DNA of 64,000 nucleotides from an uncultured Tenacibaculum sp. (GTDB lineage Bacteria; Bacteroidota; Bacteroidia; Flavobacteriales; Flavobacteriaceae): assembly GCA_947501615.1 (NCBI GenBank), contig CANMWK010000001.1, forward strand, positions 1 to 64,000. Direction: 5' to 3'. Below, one piece after another: positions 1 through 8,814 of this stretch (positions are counted from its first letter, which is position 1; each line of letters starts with the position of its first letter). The translations under genes and the position numbers were made by a program. The notes beneath the pieces are model-generated. The model saw only the letters and a program-made list of their open reading frames with translations. It was not told where the DNA came from and ran no database searches.

Positions 1-3000
1 GATATTGCTAGTGCTACGAGTGCAAGTTATACACCAATTACTACAACTGCTGGAACCACATATTATCGTGTAATTATCAGTGACACAGGTTCAGGCTGTG
101 ATTCAGTTACTTCTGCAGAATCAGAAGTTATTATTAATGAGGATCCTACAATTACAGTTCAACCTTTGGCAAGTCAAACGTTATGTGAAGGAGCAACACC
201 TACAGATTTATCGATTACTGCTAGTGGAGGTGTCGTAGGTTTAACGTACCAATGGGAGCGTTCTTCAACAAGTGGCTCAGGTTTTACGGTGATTTCAGGA
301 GCTACAAATGCGACATATACTCCAGATACCAGTGTGTCGAGTACTACGTATTATCGTGTAGTGATTAGCGATACAGGTTCAGGTTGTACTACAGTTACGT
401 CAAGTGAATCAGAAGTTATTGTAAACCCACTTCCAGAGTTTATTTCATTAATGACAAATTCTCCTATTTGTGAAAATGAAGATGCAGAGTTTTATATTTC
501 AGGTTCTCCAAACAGTGTGTTAACCTATAATATTGATGGCAATGCAAATCAAACAGTAACGCTAGATGCATCAGGAAATGCAACAATTGTTAATTCTGGT
601 GCAACTACCGATACGACAATTAACTTAGTCTCTTTGGCATTTAGTAGTACAAGTTGTACTATCAATCTAACAAATACAGCAACAATAACAGTACATCCAT
701 TCCCTGTATTAACATCGGTGAGTGATGTTATTCAATGTGTAGAAACACCTATACAGACATTAAACGCTAATGATGGTATTACATTTGGTGCTAATATCTC
801 AGTAACATGGTATGATGCTCCAGTAGGAGGTAATGTTGTTGCAAATCCTATTACAAATACAGAAAATGTACCTGTATCTTTTTATGCTGAAATAACAGAT
901 ACCTCGACTTCATGTGTAAATCCAGTTAGAGAAGAAGTTACATTACATATTGTATCTCCACCTTTTCCTAATTTCATAGAGGAAGTATGTTCTAAGGAAA
1001 GTTTAAATGTTGCTATTAATTCATTTACAGCTGTATATACTGTAGTATCATCGGATCCTGTTAATGTTCCAGCAGCAGCGGATAGAACTACAGCTATTGC
1101 TTCAAATATAACAGATAGTTATACAAATACAACAGGTAGTCCAGTTACAATTACCTATACAGTTACTATTGATGATGGAACAGCATGTGATGGAGAAACA
1201 TTTGATGTAGTAGTTACTATAAATCCAGAACCATTCAATGTAACACCACCAACAACTATAGTATGTAGCGACGTTGCTTTAAATCATGATTTAACATCAG
1301 ATGTAAATGTTTCAGGAGCTACGTTTAGTTGGTCTGCAGTAGATAATCCAAATGTCACAGGAGAAACAGTTTCAGGAGGAACTACTTCAACCATAACAGA
1401 TACCTTAACCAATACAAGTGGAAGTGTTCAAACTGTAGTGTATACAGTAATACCAACAAGTCCTAATGGTTGTGATGGAAGTTCCTATAGTTATACTGTA
1501 ACAGTAAACCCAGAGCCATTTAATGCGACATCACCAATAACTACAGTTTGTAGTAATACGGCTCTAAGTCATGATTTAAATACTGATGTAAATTTATCTG
1601 GAACTACTTTTAATTGGATGGCGGTAGATAATCCAAATGTAACAGGAGAAACTATTACAAATTCTTCTTCATCTATCATTGCCGATACATTGGTAAATAC
1701 AAGCGGAAGTATTCAAACTGTTGAATATACTATAATTCCAACTGGCGCTAATGGTTGTGTTGGAGATCCATTTATATATACAGTAACGGTTAATCCTGAA
1801 CCTTTTAATGCTATTGAACCTATCATCACGATTTGTAGTAGAGGAATGTTAAATCATGACCTAAATGGAGATGTAAATTTATTAGGAACCTCTTTTAGTT
1901 GGTCTGTAGTAGATAACCCAAATGTTTCAGGGGAGTCAATTTCTGGAGGAACTACTTCAACAATAACAGATACATTAATAAATACAAGTGGAAGTGTTCA
2001 AACTATAGTCTATACTATAACTCCTACAGGTGCCAACGGCTGTATAGGAAATCCGTTTACATATACCGTAACTGTAGACCCTGAACCTTCTATCAGTACT
2101 GCTCCAACAGATATTGTTTGTAGTAGTATTCCTTTGAATCACGATCTTTCAAGTGATGTAAATGTTAGTGCGACTAATTTTGTTTGGTCAGCTACAGATA
2201 ATCCAAATGTAACAGGAGAAACCACTACAAATAGTTCTGCAATTATTATTTCCGATACATTAATTAACACAAGTGGTACTGTTCAAACGGTTGTTTATAC
2301 AATCAACCCAACAAGTACAGAAGGTTGTATAGGTGATGCATTTACATATACAGTTACAGTTAATCCTGAACCTTTTAATGCAACTCCACCAACAGAAATA
2401 GTTTGTAGTGATATTGCTTTAAATCATGATTTGTCTGGTGATGTGAATGTAGTTGGAACTAGCTTTAGTTGGATTGCTACTGATAATGGTTTTGTTACAG
2501 GAGAAACAATTACAAATAATACTTCTACAATAATAACAGATACACTTACCAATACTAGCGGAAGTGTTCAAACTGTTACGTATACTATTACTCCAACTAG
2601 TTCTGATGGTTGTGTAGGTGATCCATTTACATATGTAGTTACAGTAAATCCTGAGCCATTTAACGCAATGCCGCCTTCTGAAACAATTTGTAGTGAAGTA
2701 AGCTTGAATCATAATTTATCCACGGACGTTAACTTATCTGGAGTTACTTTTGATTGGATAGCTATAGATAATCCTAATGTAACAGGAGAAACTTTAAGTA
2801 ATTCATCGTCTAGTACTATAAATGATACTTTAGTGAATACAAGTTCTACTAGTCAAACAGTTATATATACAATTACTCCAACTAGTACTGATGGATGCGT
2901 TGGAGATATATATACCTACACTGTAACAGTTGATCCGCTTCCAGAGTTTATTTCATTAACGACAAATTCTCCTATTTGTGAAAATGAAGATGCAGAGTTT

Positions 3001-6000
3001 TATATTTCAGGTTCTCCAAATAGTGTATTAACCTATAATATTGATGGTAATGCGAATCAAACTGTAACGCTAGATGCATCAGGAAATGCAACAATTGTTA
3101 ATTCTGGTGCAGCTACCGATACGACAATTAACTTAGTCTCTTTGGCATTTAGTAGTACAAGTTGTACTATCAATCTAACAAATACAACAACAATAACAGT
3201 ACATCCATTCCCTGTATTGACCTCAGTGAGTGATGTTATTCAATGTGTAGAAACACCTATACAGACATTAAACGCTAACGATGGTATTACATTTGGTGCT
3301 AATATTTCAGTAACATGGTATGATGCTCCAGTAGGAGGTAATGTTGTTACAAATCCTATTACAAATACAGAAAATGTGCCTGTATCTTTTTATGCTGAAA
3401 TAACAGATACTTCGACTTCATGTGTCAATCCAGTTAGAGAAGAAGTTACATTACATATTGTATCTCCACCTTTTCCTAATTTTATAGAGGAAGTATGTTC
3501 TAAGGAAAGCTTAAATGTTGCCATTAATTCATTTACTGCTGTATATACTGTAGTATCATCGGATCCTGTTAATGTTCCTGCAGCAGCGGATAGAACTACA
3601 GCTATTGCTTCAAATATAACAGATAGTTATACAAATACAACAGGTAGTCCAGTTACAATTACCTATACAGTTACTATTGATGATGGAACAGCATGTGATG
3701 GAGAAACATTTGATGTAGTAGTTACTGTAAATCCAGAACCATTCAATACAACACCACCAACAACTATAGTGTGTAGTGATGTTGCTTTAAATCATGATTT
3801 AACATCAGATGTAAATGTTTCAGGAGCTACGTTTAGTTGGTCTGCAGTAGATAATCCAAATGTCACTGGAGAAACAGTTTCAGGAGGAACTACTTCAATC
3901 ATAACAGATACATTAGTCAATACAAGTGGAAGTGTTCAAACTGTAATGTATACCGTAACACCAACAAGTCCGAATGGATGTATTGGAAGTTCATATAATT
4001 ATATTGTAACGGTAAATCCAAGACCTGAAGCATTGCCTATTACTGGTGCTTCAGAAGTATGTGTTGGAGAAACAATTGATCTTACTGAAGGGACTTCTGG
4101 AACTACTATAAATTGGATGTCATCAGATACAAATATTGCTACAATTGATGCTAATGGTATGCTTACTGGTGTTAATTTTGGAACAGTAACGATTACTTAT
4201 ATAGTAACAGATTCAAATACTTGTAATTCATTAGTGTCACCTACTTTCAATGTAACAATTGGGCCTTCAACAGATACAGATGGAGATGGTTTAACCGATT
4301 GTGAGGAAACAACAGGTGTTGATGATCCATCTACTTCTGGAGTACCTTCAGGAGTAAGCGATCCTTTTGATTCGTGTTCATTCTCAGGAAACCCAATAGC
4401 AGATGTAACTAACCCAACTTGGCAAACTTCTGATTGTGATGGAGATGGAGTTACCAATGGTCAGGAAATTTCAGATGGAACAGATCCTAATGATCCATGC
4501 TCATTTACACCTACTTCTGTTTCCTTAGCTCAAGGAGGCTTATGGCTGACAGCAGATTGTGATGGAGATGGAGTTACTAACGGTCAGGAAATTGTAGATG
4601 GAACCGATCCTACAGATCCATGTTCATTTACACCTACTTCAGTTTCATTAACTCAAACTGGCTTATGGCTAACGGCAGATTGTGATGGAGATGGGGTTAC
4701 AAATAGTCAGGAAATTTCAGATGGAACAGATCCTTTTAATCCGTGTTCATTTACTCCAGCTTCTGTTTCTTTGGTTCAAACAGGCTTATGGTTAACAGCA
4801 GATTGTGATGGAGATGGAGTTACGAATGGACAAGAAGTTATGGATGGAACAGATCCTACAGATCCTTGCTCATTTGTACCTACTTCTGTTTCCTTAGTTC
4901 AAGGAGGCTTATGGTTATCTTCGGATTGTGATGGAGATGGAGTTACGAATGGACAAGAAATTACAGATGGAACAAACCCAGCTGATCCATGTTCATTTAC
5001 TCCCGCTTCAGTTTCCTTGGTTCAAACAGGTTTATGGTTATCTGCAGATTGTGATGGTGATGGGGTAACGAATAGTCAAGAAGCGACAGATGGAACTGAT
5101 CCTTATGATGGGTGCTCATACATGTCAACTAACCAAATTGCATTTAATGTAAGTCCTACATGGAATAGTTTGGATTGTGATGGTGATGGTGAAACTAATG
5201 GAACAGAATTGATGAACGGAACAGATCCTTTAGATCCTTGTTCGCTTACTATGGCTACACTACCAGCTATAACTGATCCAAATTATAGTATTTGGTCAGC
5301 AGCAGATTGTGATGGAGATGGAGTTCCTAATGGTCAGGAAGTTATCGATGGAACAGATCCTTTTAATGGTTGTTCATACATAATAGCAAATCAGGTAAGT
5401 ACAAATGTATCTTCAGCATGGAATAACTTAGATTGCGACGGAGATGGAGAAACTAATGGAACGGAGTTAACTAACGGAACAGATCCTTTAGACCCTTGTT
5501 CAGTTACAACACCTATATTGCCAGTGATTACAGATGCTAATTATAGTGTTTGGTCAGTAGCAGATTGTGATGGAGATGGAGTTCTTAATGGTCAGGAAGT
5601 TATCGATGGAACAGATCCTTTTGATGGATGTTCTTACGAAGTAGCTAGTCAGATAAGTGCAAATGTTTCTACTGTATGGAGTAATTTAGATTGTGATGGA
5701 GATGGAGAAACCAATGGAACAGAATTGACTAATGGAACAGATCCTTTAGACCCTTGTTCTATTACGACTCCAATACAACCAGTTGCGAGTAGTCCTAATT
5801 ATAATATTTGGGCTGCAGCAGATTGTGATGGAGATGGAGTAGCTAATGGACAAGAAGTTATTGATGGAACCGATCCTTTTGATGGCTGTTCTTATGAAGC
5901 AACTAGTCAGGTAAGTGCAAATGTTTCTACTGTATGGAGTAATTTAGACTGTGATGGAGATGGAGAAACCAATGGGACAGAATTGACTAATGGAACCAAT

Positions 6001-6861
6001 CCTTTAGATGCTTGTTCAGTTACGACCCCTATTATCCCCGCAGTAACAGACACTAATTATAGTGTTTGGTCAGCGGCAGATTGTGATGGAGATGGAGTTC
6101 CTAATGGTCAAGAAATCATTGATGGAACCGATCCTTATGATGGTTGTTCTTATGAAATAGCAAGTCAAATAAGCACAAATGTGTCTTCCGAATGGAGTAA
6201 TTTAGATTGTGATGGAGATGGAGCTACCAACGGAGATGAACTATTAGATGGAACCAATCCTTTAGATGCTTGTTCATATGAACCTTTAAGTCAAGATATT
6301 TCAAATGTATCAGATGCTTGGAATCAATTAGATTGTGATAATGATGGCCTATCGAATGGAGATGAAGTAGTTGAAGGTACAGATCCACTGAATCCAGATA
6401 GTGATGGTGATGGACTTACTGATGGAGAGGAAGTCACAGGTATTGATGATCCAAATACACCTTTGGATCCTACAACTTATGTTGATGGACCAACTTCAAA
6501 CCCTAATGATCCTTGCGATCCTCAAGAAGGAGCTAATTGTAATAATGACGCATGTTTAAATCCATATAATTTAATGTCTCCAGGAGATGGAAATACTGAG
6601 AATAGTATTTTCTTTATTAGATGTATAGATAATCCTGAATATGCTAATAATACTGTTGAAATCTTTAATAGATGGGGTAATACAGTATATAAAATACAGG
6701 GCTATAGTAATACAGATAGCTCAAAGAGGTTTGAAGGAATATCTAATGGAAGAGCTACTATTGCTGTAGATACAAAACTTCCTGTTGGAACATATTTTTA
6801 TGTAATTGATCCTGGTAATGGAGAGAAGCCAAAAACAGGGTGGTTGTATATTAATAAATAA
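1..6861 (+). CDS. Giant secreted PKD/Ig-repeat, calcium-repeat protein with T9SS type B sorting domain (5' partial)
   Basis: The frame is open from base 1 with no start in the window, so this is the C-terminal 2286 residues of a larger protein. In order it has Ig-like repeats ending in 'YYRV.ISDTGSGC', about a dozen PKD-like repeats of the 'NPEPFNATPPTxIVCS' type, a bacterial Ig-like domain near 4020-4260, then 18 DxDGDG repeats (4273-6453) that resemble thrombospondin type 3 calcium-binding repeats with paired cysteines. The last ~95 residues contain 'NNTVEIFNRWGNTVY', the signature of the gliding-motility-associated C-terminal domain, which directs type IX secretion and often surface attachment. 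The likely role is an adhesin or gliding-surface protein; no enzymatic domain is visible. A ~1.08-kb block occurs twice. The gene converges on the ancestral mnmE end, with a shared terminator between them. Confidence 0.88.
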   Translation, partial: DIASATSASYTPITTTAGTTYYRVIISDTGSGCDSVTSAESEVIINEDPTITVQPLASQTLCEGATPTDLSITASGGVVGLTYQWERSSTSGSGFTVISGATNATYTPDTSVSSTTYYRVVISDTGSGCTTVTSSESEVIVNPLPEFISLMTNSPICENEDAEFYISGSPNSVLTYNIDGNANQTVTLDASGNATIVNSGATTDTTINLVSLAFSSTSCTINLTNTATITVHPFPVLTSVSDVIQCVETPIQTLNANDGITFGANISVTWYDAPVGGNVVANPITNTENVPVSFYAEITDTSTSCVNPVREEVTLHIVSPPFPNFIEEVCSKESLNVAINSFTAVYTVVSSDPVNVPAAADRTTAIASNITDSYTNTTGSPVTITYTVTIDDGTACDGETFDVVVTINPEPFNVTPPTTIVCSDVALNHDLTSDVNVSGATFSWSAVDNPNVTGETVSGGTTSTITDTLTNTSGSVQTVVYTVIPTSPNGCDGSSYSYTVTVNPEPFNATSPITTVCSNTALSHDLNTDVNLSGTTFNWMAVDNPNVTGETITNSSSSIIADTLVNTSGSIQTVEYTIIPTGANGCVGDPFIYTVTVNPEPFNAIEPIITICSRGMLNHDLNGDVNLLGTSFSWSVVDNPNVSGESISGGTTSTITDTLINTSGSVQTIVYTITPTGANGCIGNPFTYTVTVDPEPSISTAPTDIVCSSIPLNHDLSSDVNVSATNFVWSATDNPNVTGETTTNSSAIIISDTLINTSGTVQTVVYTINPTSTEGCIGDAFTYTVTVNPEPFNATPPTEIVCSDIALNHDLSGDVNVVGTSFSWIATDNGFVTGETITNNTSTIITDTLTNTSGSVQTVTYTITPTSSDGCVGDPFTYVVTVNPEPFNAMPPSETICSEVSLNHNLSTDVNLSGVTFDWIAIDNPNVTGETLSNSSSSTINDTLVNTSSTSQTVIYTITPTSTDGCVGDIYTYTVTVDPLPEFISLTTNSPICENEDAEFYISGSPNSVLTYNIDGNANQTVTLDASGNATIVNSGAATDTTINLVSLAFSSTSCTINLTNTTTITVHPFPVLTSVSDVIQCVETPIQTLNANDGITFGANISVTWYDAPVGGNVVTNPITNTENVPVSFYAEITDTSTSCVNPVREEVTLHIVSPPFPNFIEEVCSKESLNVAINSFTAVYTVVSSDPVNVPAAADRTTAIASNITDSYTNTTGSPVTITYTVTIDDGTACDGETFDVVVTVNPEPFNTTPPTTIVCSDVALNHDLTSDVNVSGATFSWSAVDNPNVTGETVSGGTTSIITDTLVNTSGSVQTVMYTVTPTSPNGCIGSSYNYIVTVNPRPEALPITGASEVCVGETIDLTEGTSGTTINWMSSDTNIATIDANGMLTGVNFGTVTITYIVTDSNTCNSLVSPTFNVTIGPSTDTDGDGLTDCEETTGVDDPSTSGVPSGVSDPFDSCSFSGNPIADVTNPTWQTSDCDGDGVTNGQEISDGTDPNDPCSFTPTSVSLAQGGLWLTADCDGDGVTNGQEIVDGTDPTDPCSFTPTSVSLTQTGLWLTADCDGDGVTNSQEISDGTDPFNPCSFTPASVSLVQTGLWLTADCDGDGVTNGQEVMDGTDPTDPCSFVPTSVSLVQGGLWLSSDCDGDGVTNGQEITDGTNPADPCSFTPASVSLVQTGLWLSADCDGDGVTNSQEATDGTDPYDGCSYMSTNQIAFNVSPTWNSLDCDGDGETNGTELMNGTDPLDPCSLTMATLPAITDPNYSIWSAADCDGDGVPNGQEVIDGTDPFNGCSYIIANQVSTNVSSAWNNLDCDGDGETNGTELTNGTDPLDPCSVTTPILPVITDANYSVWSVADCDGDGVLNGQEVIDGTDPFDGCSYEVASQISANVSTVWSNLDCDGDGETNGTELTNGTDPLDPCSITTPIQPVASSPNYNIWAAADCDGDGVANGQEVIDGTDPFDGCSYEATSQVSANVSTVWSNLDCDGDGETNGTELTNGTNPLDACSVTTPIIPAVTDTNYSVWSAADCDGDGVPNGQEIIDGTDPYDGCSYEIASQISTNVSSEWSNLDCDGDGATNGDELLDGTNPLDACSYEPLSQDISNVSDAWNQLDCDNDGLSNGDEVVEGTDPLNPDSDGDGLTDGEEVTGIDDPNTPLDPTTYVDGPTSNPNDPCDPQEGANCNNDACLNPYNLMSPGDGNTENSIFFIRCIDNPEYANNTVEIFNRWGNTVYKIQGYSNTDSSKRFEGISNGRATIAVDTKLPVGTYFYVIDPGNGEKPKTGWLYINK
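430..1511 (+). repeat. First copy of ~1.08-kb internal duplication
   Basis: Begins at the codons for 'LPEFISL' and runs through the first PKD-like unit. It matches 2938-4019 at a constant 2508-bp offset with only scattered substitutions, so the repeat is in frame and without indels. Confidence 0.85.
2938..4019 (+). repeat. Second copy of ~1.08-kb internal duplication
   Basis: Partner of 430-1511. Differences include third-position changes and a few conservative residue changes (Met/Thr, Thr/Ala, Ala/Thr). Similarity weakens over the last ~70 bp and stops where the following repeat differs ('PEPFN' against 'PRPEAL'). Confidence 0.85.
4273..6453 (+). repeat. Array of 18 calcium-binding-type DxDGDG coding repeats
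   Basis: Eighteen units begin DxDGDG or DCDNDG and continue '(V/E)TNGxE..(D/N)GT(D/N)P'. The middle part alternates two unit types, 'VxNGQEVIDGTDP' and 'ETNGTELTNGTDP', showing expansion of a two-unit block. Acidic side chains at alternating positions fit calcium binding as in thrombospondin type 3 repeats. The cysteine before each loop probably pairs with the one in 'DPCSF' or 'DGCSY'. Confidence 0.85.
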
Positions 6862-6914
6862 CGACTTGCATTGTGTTTAAAAGAATTTTATAGATTATAA
6901 ATTAATAGAAAACG

Positions 6915-6942
6915 AAAACTGTCTTTTTTAGACAGTTTTTTT
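6915..6942. terminator. Bidirectional rho-independent terminator
   Basis: The perfect 9-bp stem AAAACTGTC/GACAGTTTT encloses TTTTTTA and has T-runs on both strands. It ends the giant gene on the plus strand. On the minus strand it lies just past the chromosomal copy of the mnmE end, so it probably served mnmE before island insertion. Confidence 0.8.
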
Positions 6943-6953
6943 GTTAAAAAAAT

Positions 6954-6969
6954 CTACTTCCCAATACAA
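6954..6969 (-). other. Attachment-site relic: copy of the mnmE 3' end (outermost)
   Basis: Read on the minus strand this is TGT ATT GGG AAG TAG, encoding Cys-Ile-Gly-Lys-stop, the invariant C-terminus of MnmE, but no mnmE precedes it. It is the junction between the chromosome (terminator at 6915) and the first inserted module. Its element-side flank, ccaatacaatatataactat, resembles the flank at the second copy (7864 onward). Confidence 0.78.
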
Positions 6970-7054
6970 TATATAACTATCTCAGTAAAATCAGCACTTT
7001 CAGCGTAATAGGGTGGAGTAGTGGTGGAATATTTTGTTTTCTTTTTGTTGGTTT

Positions 7055-7360
7055 TTAAAGATGTTTTATAAACCTTGGTAAATCTCTACTTTGATGTAAA
7101 ACTCTTAAAATATCTATTTTTGTTTCAGTTATTTTATACAGAATCAAATGCTCTTTGTGGACTAAACTGTACACGCCAAATTTAATTTCAGATCTATCTT
7201 TTCCAAGATGAGGATGGTCATATAGATTGAAAAAGGTATTTTCTAATTCATTCAAATATTTAATTGCAATATCTAAACCAAAATTATCTTCAGAATAGTC
7301 AAAAATATCTTCTAAATCAAATTGAGCTTCTTTTCTTAATTGATAATTAAGTTTTGACAT
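7055..7360 (-). CDS. ParE/RelE-family toxin
   Basis: This 101-residue protein has the ParE/RelE toxin layout: an N-terminal helix pair ('LRKEAQFDLEDIFDYSEDNFG', interrupted here) and a C-terminal strand set ending 'LYKITETKIDILRVLHQSRDLP', where the H-x-SRD motif is characteristic of ParE-like proteins. ParE members poison DNA gyrase and RelE members cleave mRNA; the sequence favours ParE but the target is not certain. The start codon overlaps the antitoxin stop, so the two genes are translationally coupled with the antitoxin first. It sits alone with its antitoxin between two att copies, where it would penalise loss of the module. Confidence 0.85.
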   Translation of the reverse strand: MSKLNYQLRKEAQFDLEDIFDYSEDNFGLDIAIKYLNELENTFFNLYDHPHLGKDRSEIKFGVYSLVHKEHLILYKITETKIDILRVLHQSRDLPRFIKHL

Positions 7361-7602
7361 TATTGCTTTTCTTTAATCTTGGCTTTAACAATATCTTGAA
7401 CAGATTTTTCACTAACATCACTATCAAGACCTTTTTGAACAGCCATTCTTAAATAGTTTAATTTAGAGTTATTAGCTTGGTCTTTTCTTATTAAATCTCT
7501 AATATATTCACTATCGTTAGTGTAATCTCCACCTTCTATTTGTGATTTAATCCAAGCATCTTGTTGTTTTGTAAATGTAATTGATTTTCTTACTGTAGCC
7601 AT
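7360..7602 (-). CDS. ParD-like ribbon-helix-helix antitoxin
   Basis: This 80-residue protein begins 'MATVRKSITFTKQQDAWIK', a ribbon-helix-helix N-terminus, followed by 'NDSEYIRDLIRKDQ', the typical ParD helix. The C-terminal half should wrap the toxin. It is the first gene of the pair and overlaps the toxin start by one base. ParD proteins repress their own operon by binding palindromes at the promoter; a perfect 9-bp inverted repeat lies directly upstream of its start (7603-7633). Confidence 0.85.
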   Translation of the reverse strand: MATVRKSITFTKQQDAWIKSQIEGGDYTNDSEYIRDLIRKDQANNSKLNYLRMAVQKGLDSDVSEKSVQDIVKAKIKEKQ

Positions 7603-7633
7603 ATTGCATCATTTTTATTACTATTGATGCAAT
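7603..7633 (-). promoter_or_regulatory. Likely autoregulatory operator of the toxin-antitoxin pair
   Basis: Perfect inverted repeat ATTGCATCA (7603-7611) and TGATGCAAT (7625-7633), touching the antitoxin start codon. Its position fits binding by the ribbon-helix-helix antitoxin. Confidence 0.5.
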
Positions 7634-7856
7634 TTATAAAAAATCATTTTGATTTCAAAATTAAACTGTTTTTTGAGGTTGATTTAATATTGAACATAAA
7701 CATGAACCGATTAAATTATTGAATTGGCTCATAATATGTTTTTACTTTCTTTTGGTTGACTTGTTTTTAGAAAATTAATTAGCAGAACTCTAAAATATGT
7801 TTTCCTATATTTTCTCCTTTTAGCAAAGAGCAAACAAAGTAGTAGTAAAGGAAAAT

Positions 7857-7871
7857 CTATTTTCCAATACA
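7857..7871 (-). other. Left attachment site of the 26.8-kb island (mnmE 3'-end copy)
   Basis: Read on the minus strand this is TGT ATT GGA AAA TAG: Cys-Ile-Gly-Lys-stop again. It shares TGTATTGGAAA (11 bp) with the intact mnmE end at 34695-34709. The element-side flank ccaatacaatatttaactac differs at only a few positions from that at the outer copy. Confidence 0.78.
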
Positions 7872-7911
7872 ATATTTAACTACCCTTGATTTTAGTAGGT
7901 TTGAAGTGATA

Positions 7912-7926
7912 GGGCAACAAATAGGG
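7912..7926 (+). promoter_or_regulatory. Candidate arm-type recombinase site, left end
   Basis: GGGCAACAAATAGGG lies about 40 bp inside the left att site. The 12-mer GGGCAACAAATA recurs at 34559 near the right end, and both copies are followed at short distance by GATTATAC. Confidence 0.4.
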
Positions 7927-7992
7927 TACAGATTATACATATTAAAGGAAACTTGGGAATAAATAACAATAGATTGAAGAACAAATATAGCA

Positions 7993-8018
7993 TAAAAAAA
8001 ACCACTCATTTGAGTGGC
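7993..8018 (-). terminator. Rho-independent terminator of the DUF6266 gene
   Basis: On the minus strand a 7-bp stem TGAGTGG/CCACTCA is followed by eight T residues. It lies 22 bp past the stop codon of the DUF6266-family gene. Confidence 0.75.
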
Positions 8019-8040
8019 TTTTCAATTAAAACATCAAAAA

Positions 8041-8682
8041 TTAAATAGCTGTTCCAGAGCCTAAATAAATACTATTTGATACTGTACTATTATCAGAAGT
8101 AACAAATGCCATAAAAAGGTGTACAGTGTCACCTACATAAGAACTTGGAATTGAAATTGCATCTGTTCCAGTTGTTCTATTTGCTCCATCCAATGTATAA
8201 ATAGATTCTTTTTTTTCAGGATTGTAAACAAGGATCATTGCTTTGTCATCTGCATTTGCATTTCCTTCTGTTGAATTATCATCCCAATTGAAAGTTACTT
8301 CTCCAGCAGTTGATAAATCAGTAGTTCCATTTAATACTCCTGATAAAGTACCTCTACTTAACAATGCTAAAGAGTAATCAATAGTGAAGTTTGGAGCTGT
8401 ACCACTAACTGCATTATTCAATACATAAGACATTGCAGCATTGAATTCAGTCTTTTTTGTTGCAAACGATTTATAACCTAATTTAATAAAACCTAAATTT
8501 GGTTGTAAATAGTTTAAAGTAATAGAGAATCTATTACGTTGATTTACTTGTCCCTCTGTTCGAGGATTTTTAACACTTGAAGGTTTGATTCTTAAATAAT
8601 CTATTCCCTTCCAATTTCCTCCGATAACGTTTCCAACCTTACCAGATAATCCACCTAAAATACCTTGTGAAATTTTACCCAT
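8041..8682 (-). CDS. DUF6266 family protein
   Basis: The 213-residue protein starts 'MGKISQGILGGLSGKVGNVI', then 'GGNWKGIDYLRIKPSSVKNP', the hallmark N-terminus of DUF6266, a Bacteroidota family of unknown function often present in many copies per genome. The C-terminal half (about 95-213) is beta-rich with no catalytic signature and no signal peptide. It is monocistronic, with its own terminator (7993-8018) and an upstream inverted repeat (8716-8750). It sits in the island end nearest the left att and is probably accessory cargo. The family call rests on recognition of the N-terminal motif; no function can be given. Confidence 0.8.
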   Translation of the reverse strand: MGKISQGILGGLSGKVGNVIGGNWKGIDYLRIKPSSVKNPRTEGQVNQRNRFSITLNYLQPNLGFIKLGYKSFATKKTEFNAAMSYVLNNAVSGTAPNFTIDYSLALLSRGTLSGVLNGTTDLSTAGEVTFNWDDNSTEGNANADDKAMILVYNPEKKESIYTLDGANRTTGTDAISIPSSYVGDTVHLFMAFVTSDNSTVSNSIYLGSGTAI

Positions 8683-8715
8683 TTTACTACGATTTAAATA
8701 TTAATATACATTTGG

Positions 8716-8750
8716 AGTTGGTACGGACTTGGTTTTAACTTGTACCAACT
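8716..8750 (-). promoter_or_regulatory. Inverted repeat upstream of the DUF6266 gene
   Basis: Perfect 9-bp arms AGTTGGTAC (8716-8724) and GTACCAACT (8742-8750) with a 17-base loop, flanked by AT-rich tattaatata on both sides. It is 34 bp upstream of the start codon and could be an operator or an RNA hairpin in the leader. Confidence 0.45.
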
Positions 8751-8793
8751 ATATTAATATACTGCAATTATTATGCAATTTGACGTGTTCTAT

Positions 8794-8814
8794 TTTTGTT
8801 GCCCTTTGTTGCCC
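8794..8814 (-). promoter_or_regulatory. Two tandem GGGCAACAAA repeats (candidate arm-type sites)
   Basis: On the minus strand GGGCAACAAA occurs twice head to tail with an 11- to 10-bp period (8794-8804 and 8805-8814). It is the same motif as at 7912 and 34559. The second copy overlaps the stop codon of the next gene. A helical-turn period suits cooperative protein binding. Confidence 0.38.

Larger units (their letters stand above)
6969..7870. mobile_element. Small att-bounded module carrying only a toxin-antitoxin pair
   Basis: This 0.9-kb segment lies between two copies of the MnmE CIGK-stop codons and holds a ParD/ParE-like pair and about 220 bp of non-coding DNA (7634-7856). It has no integrase. 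It is either the remnant of an earlier island or the distal passenger of a composite element. The boundaries follow from the att copies and are inferred. Confidence 0.55.
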
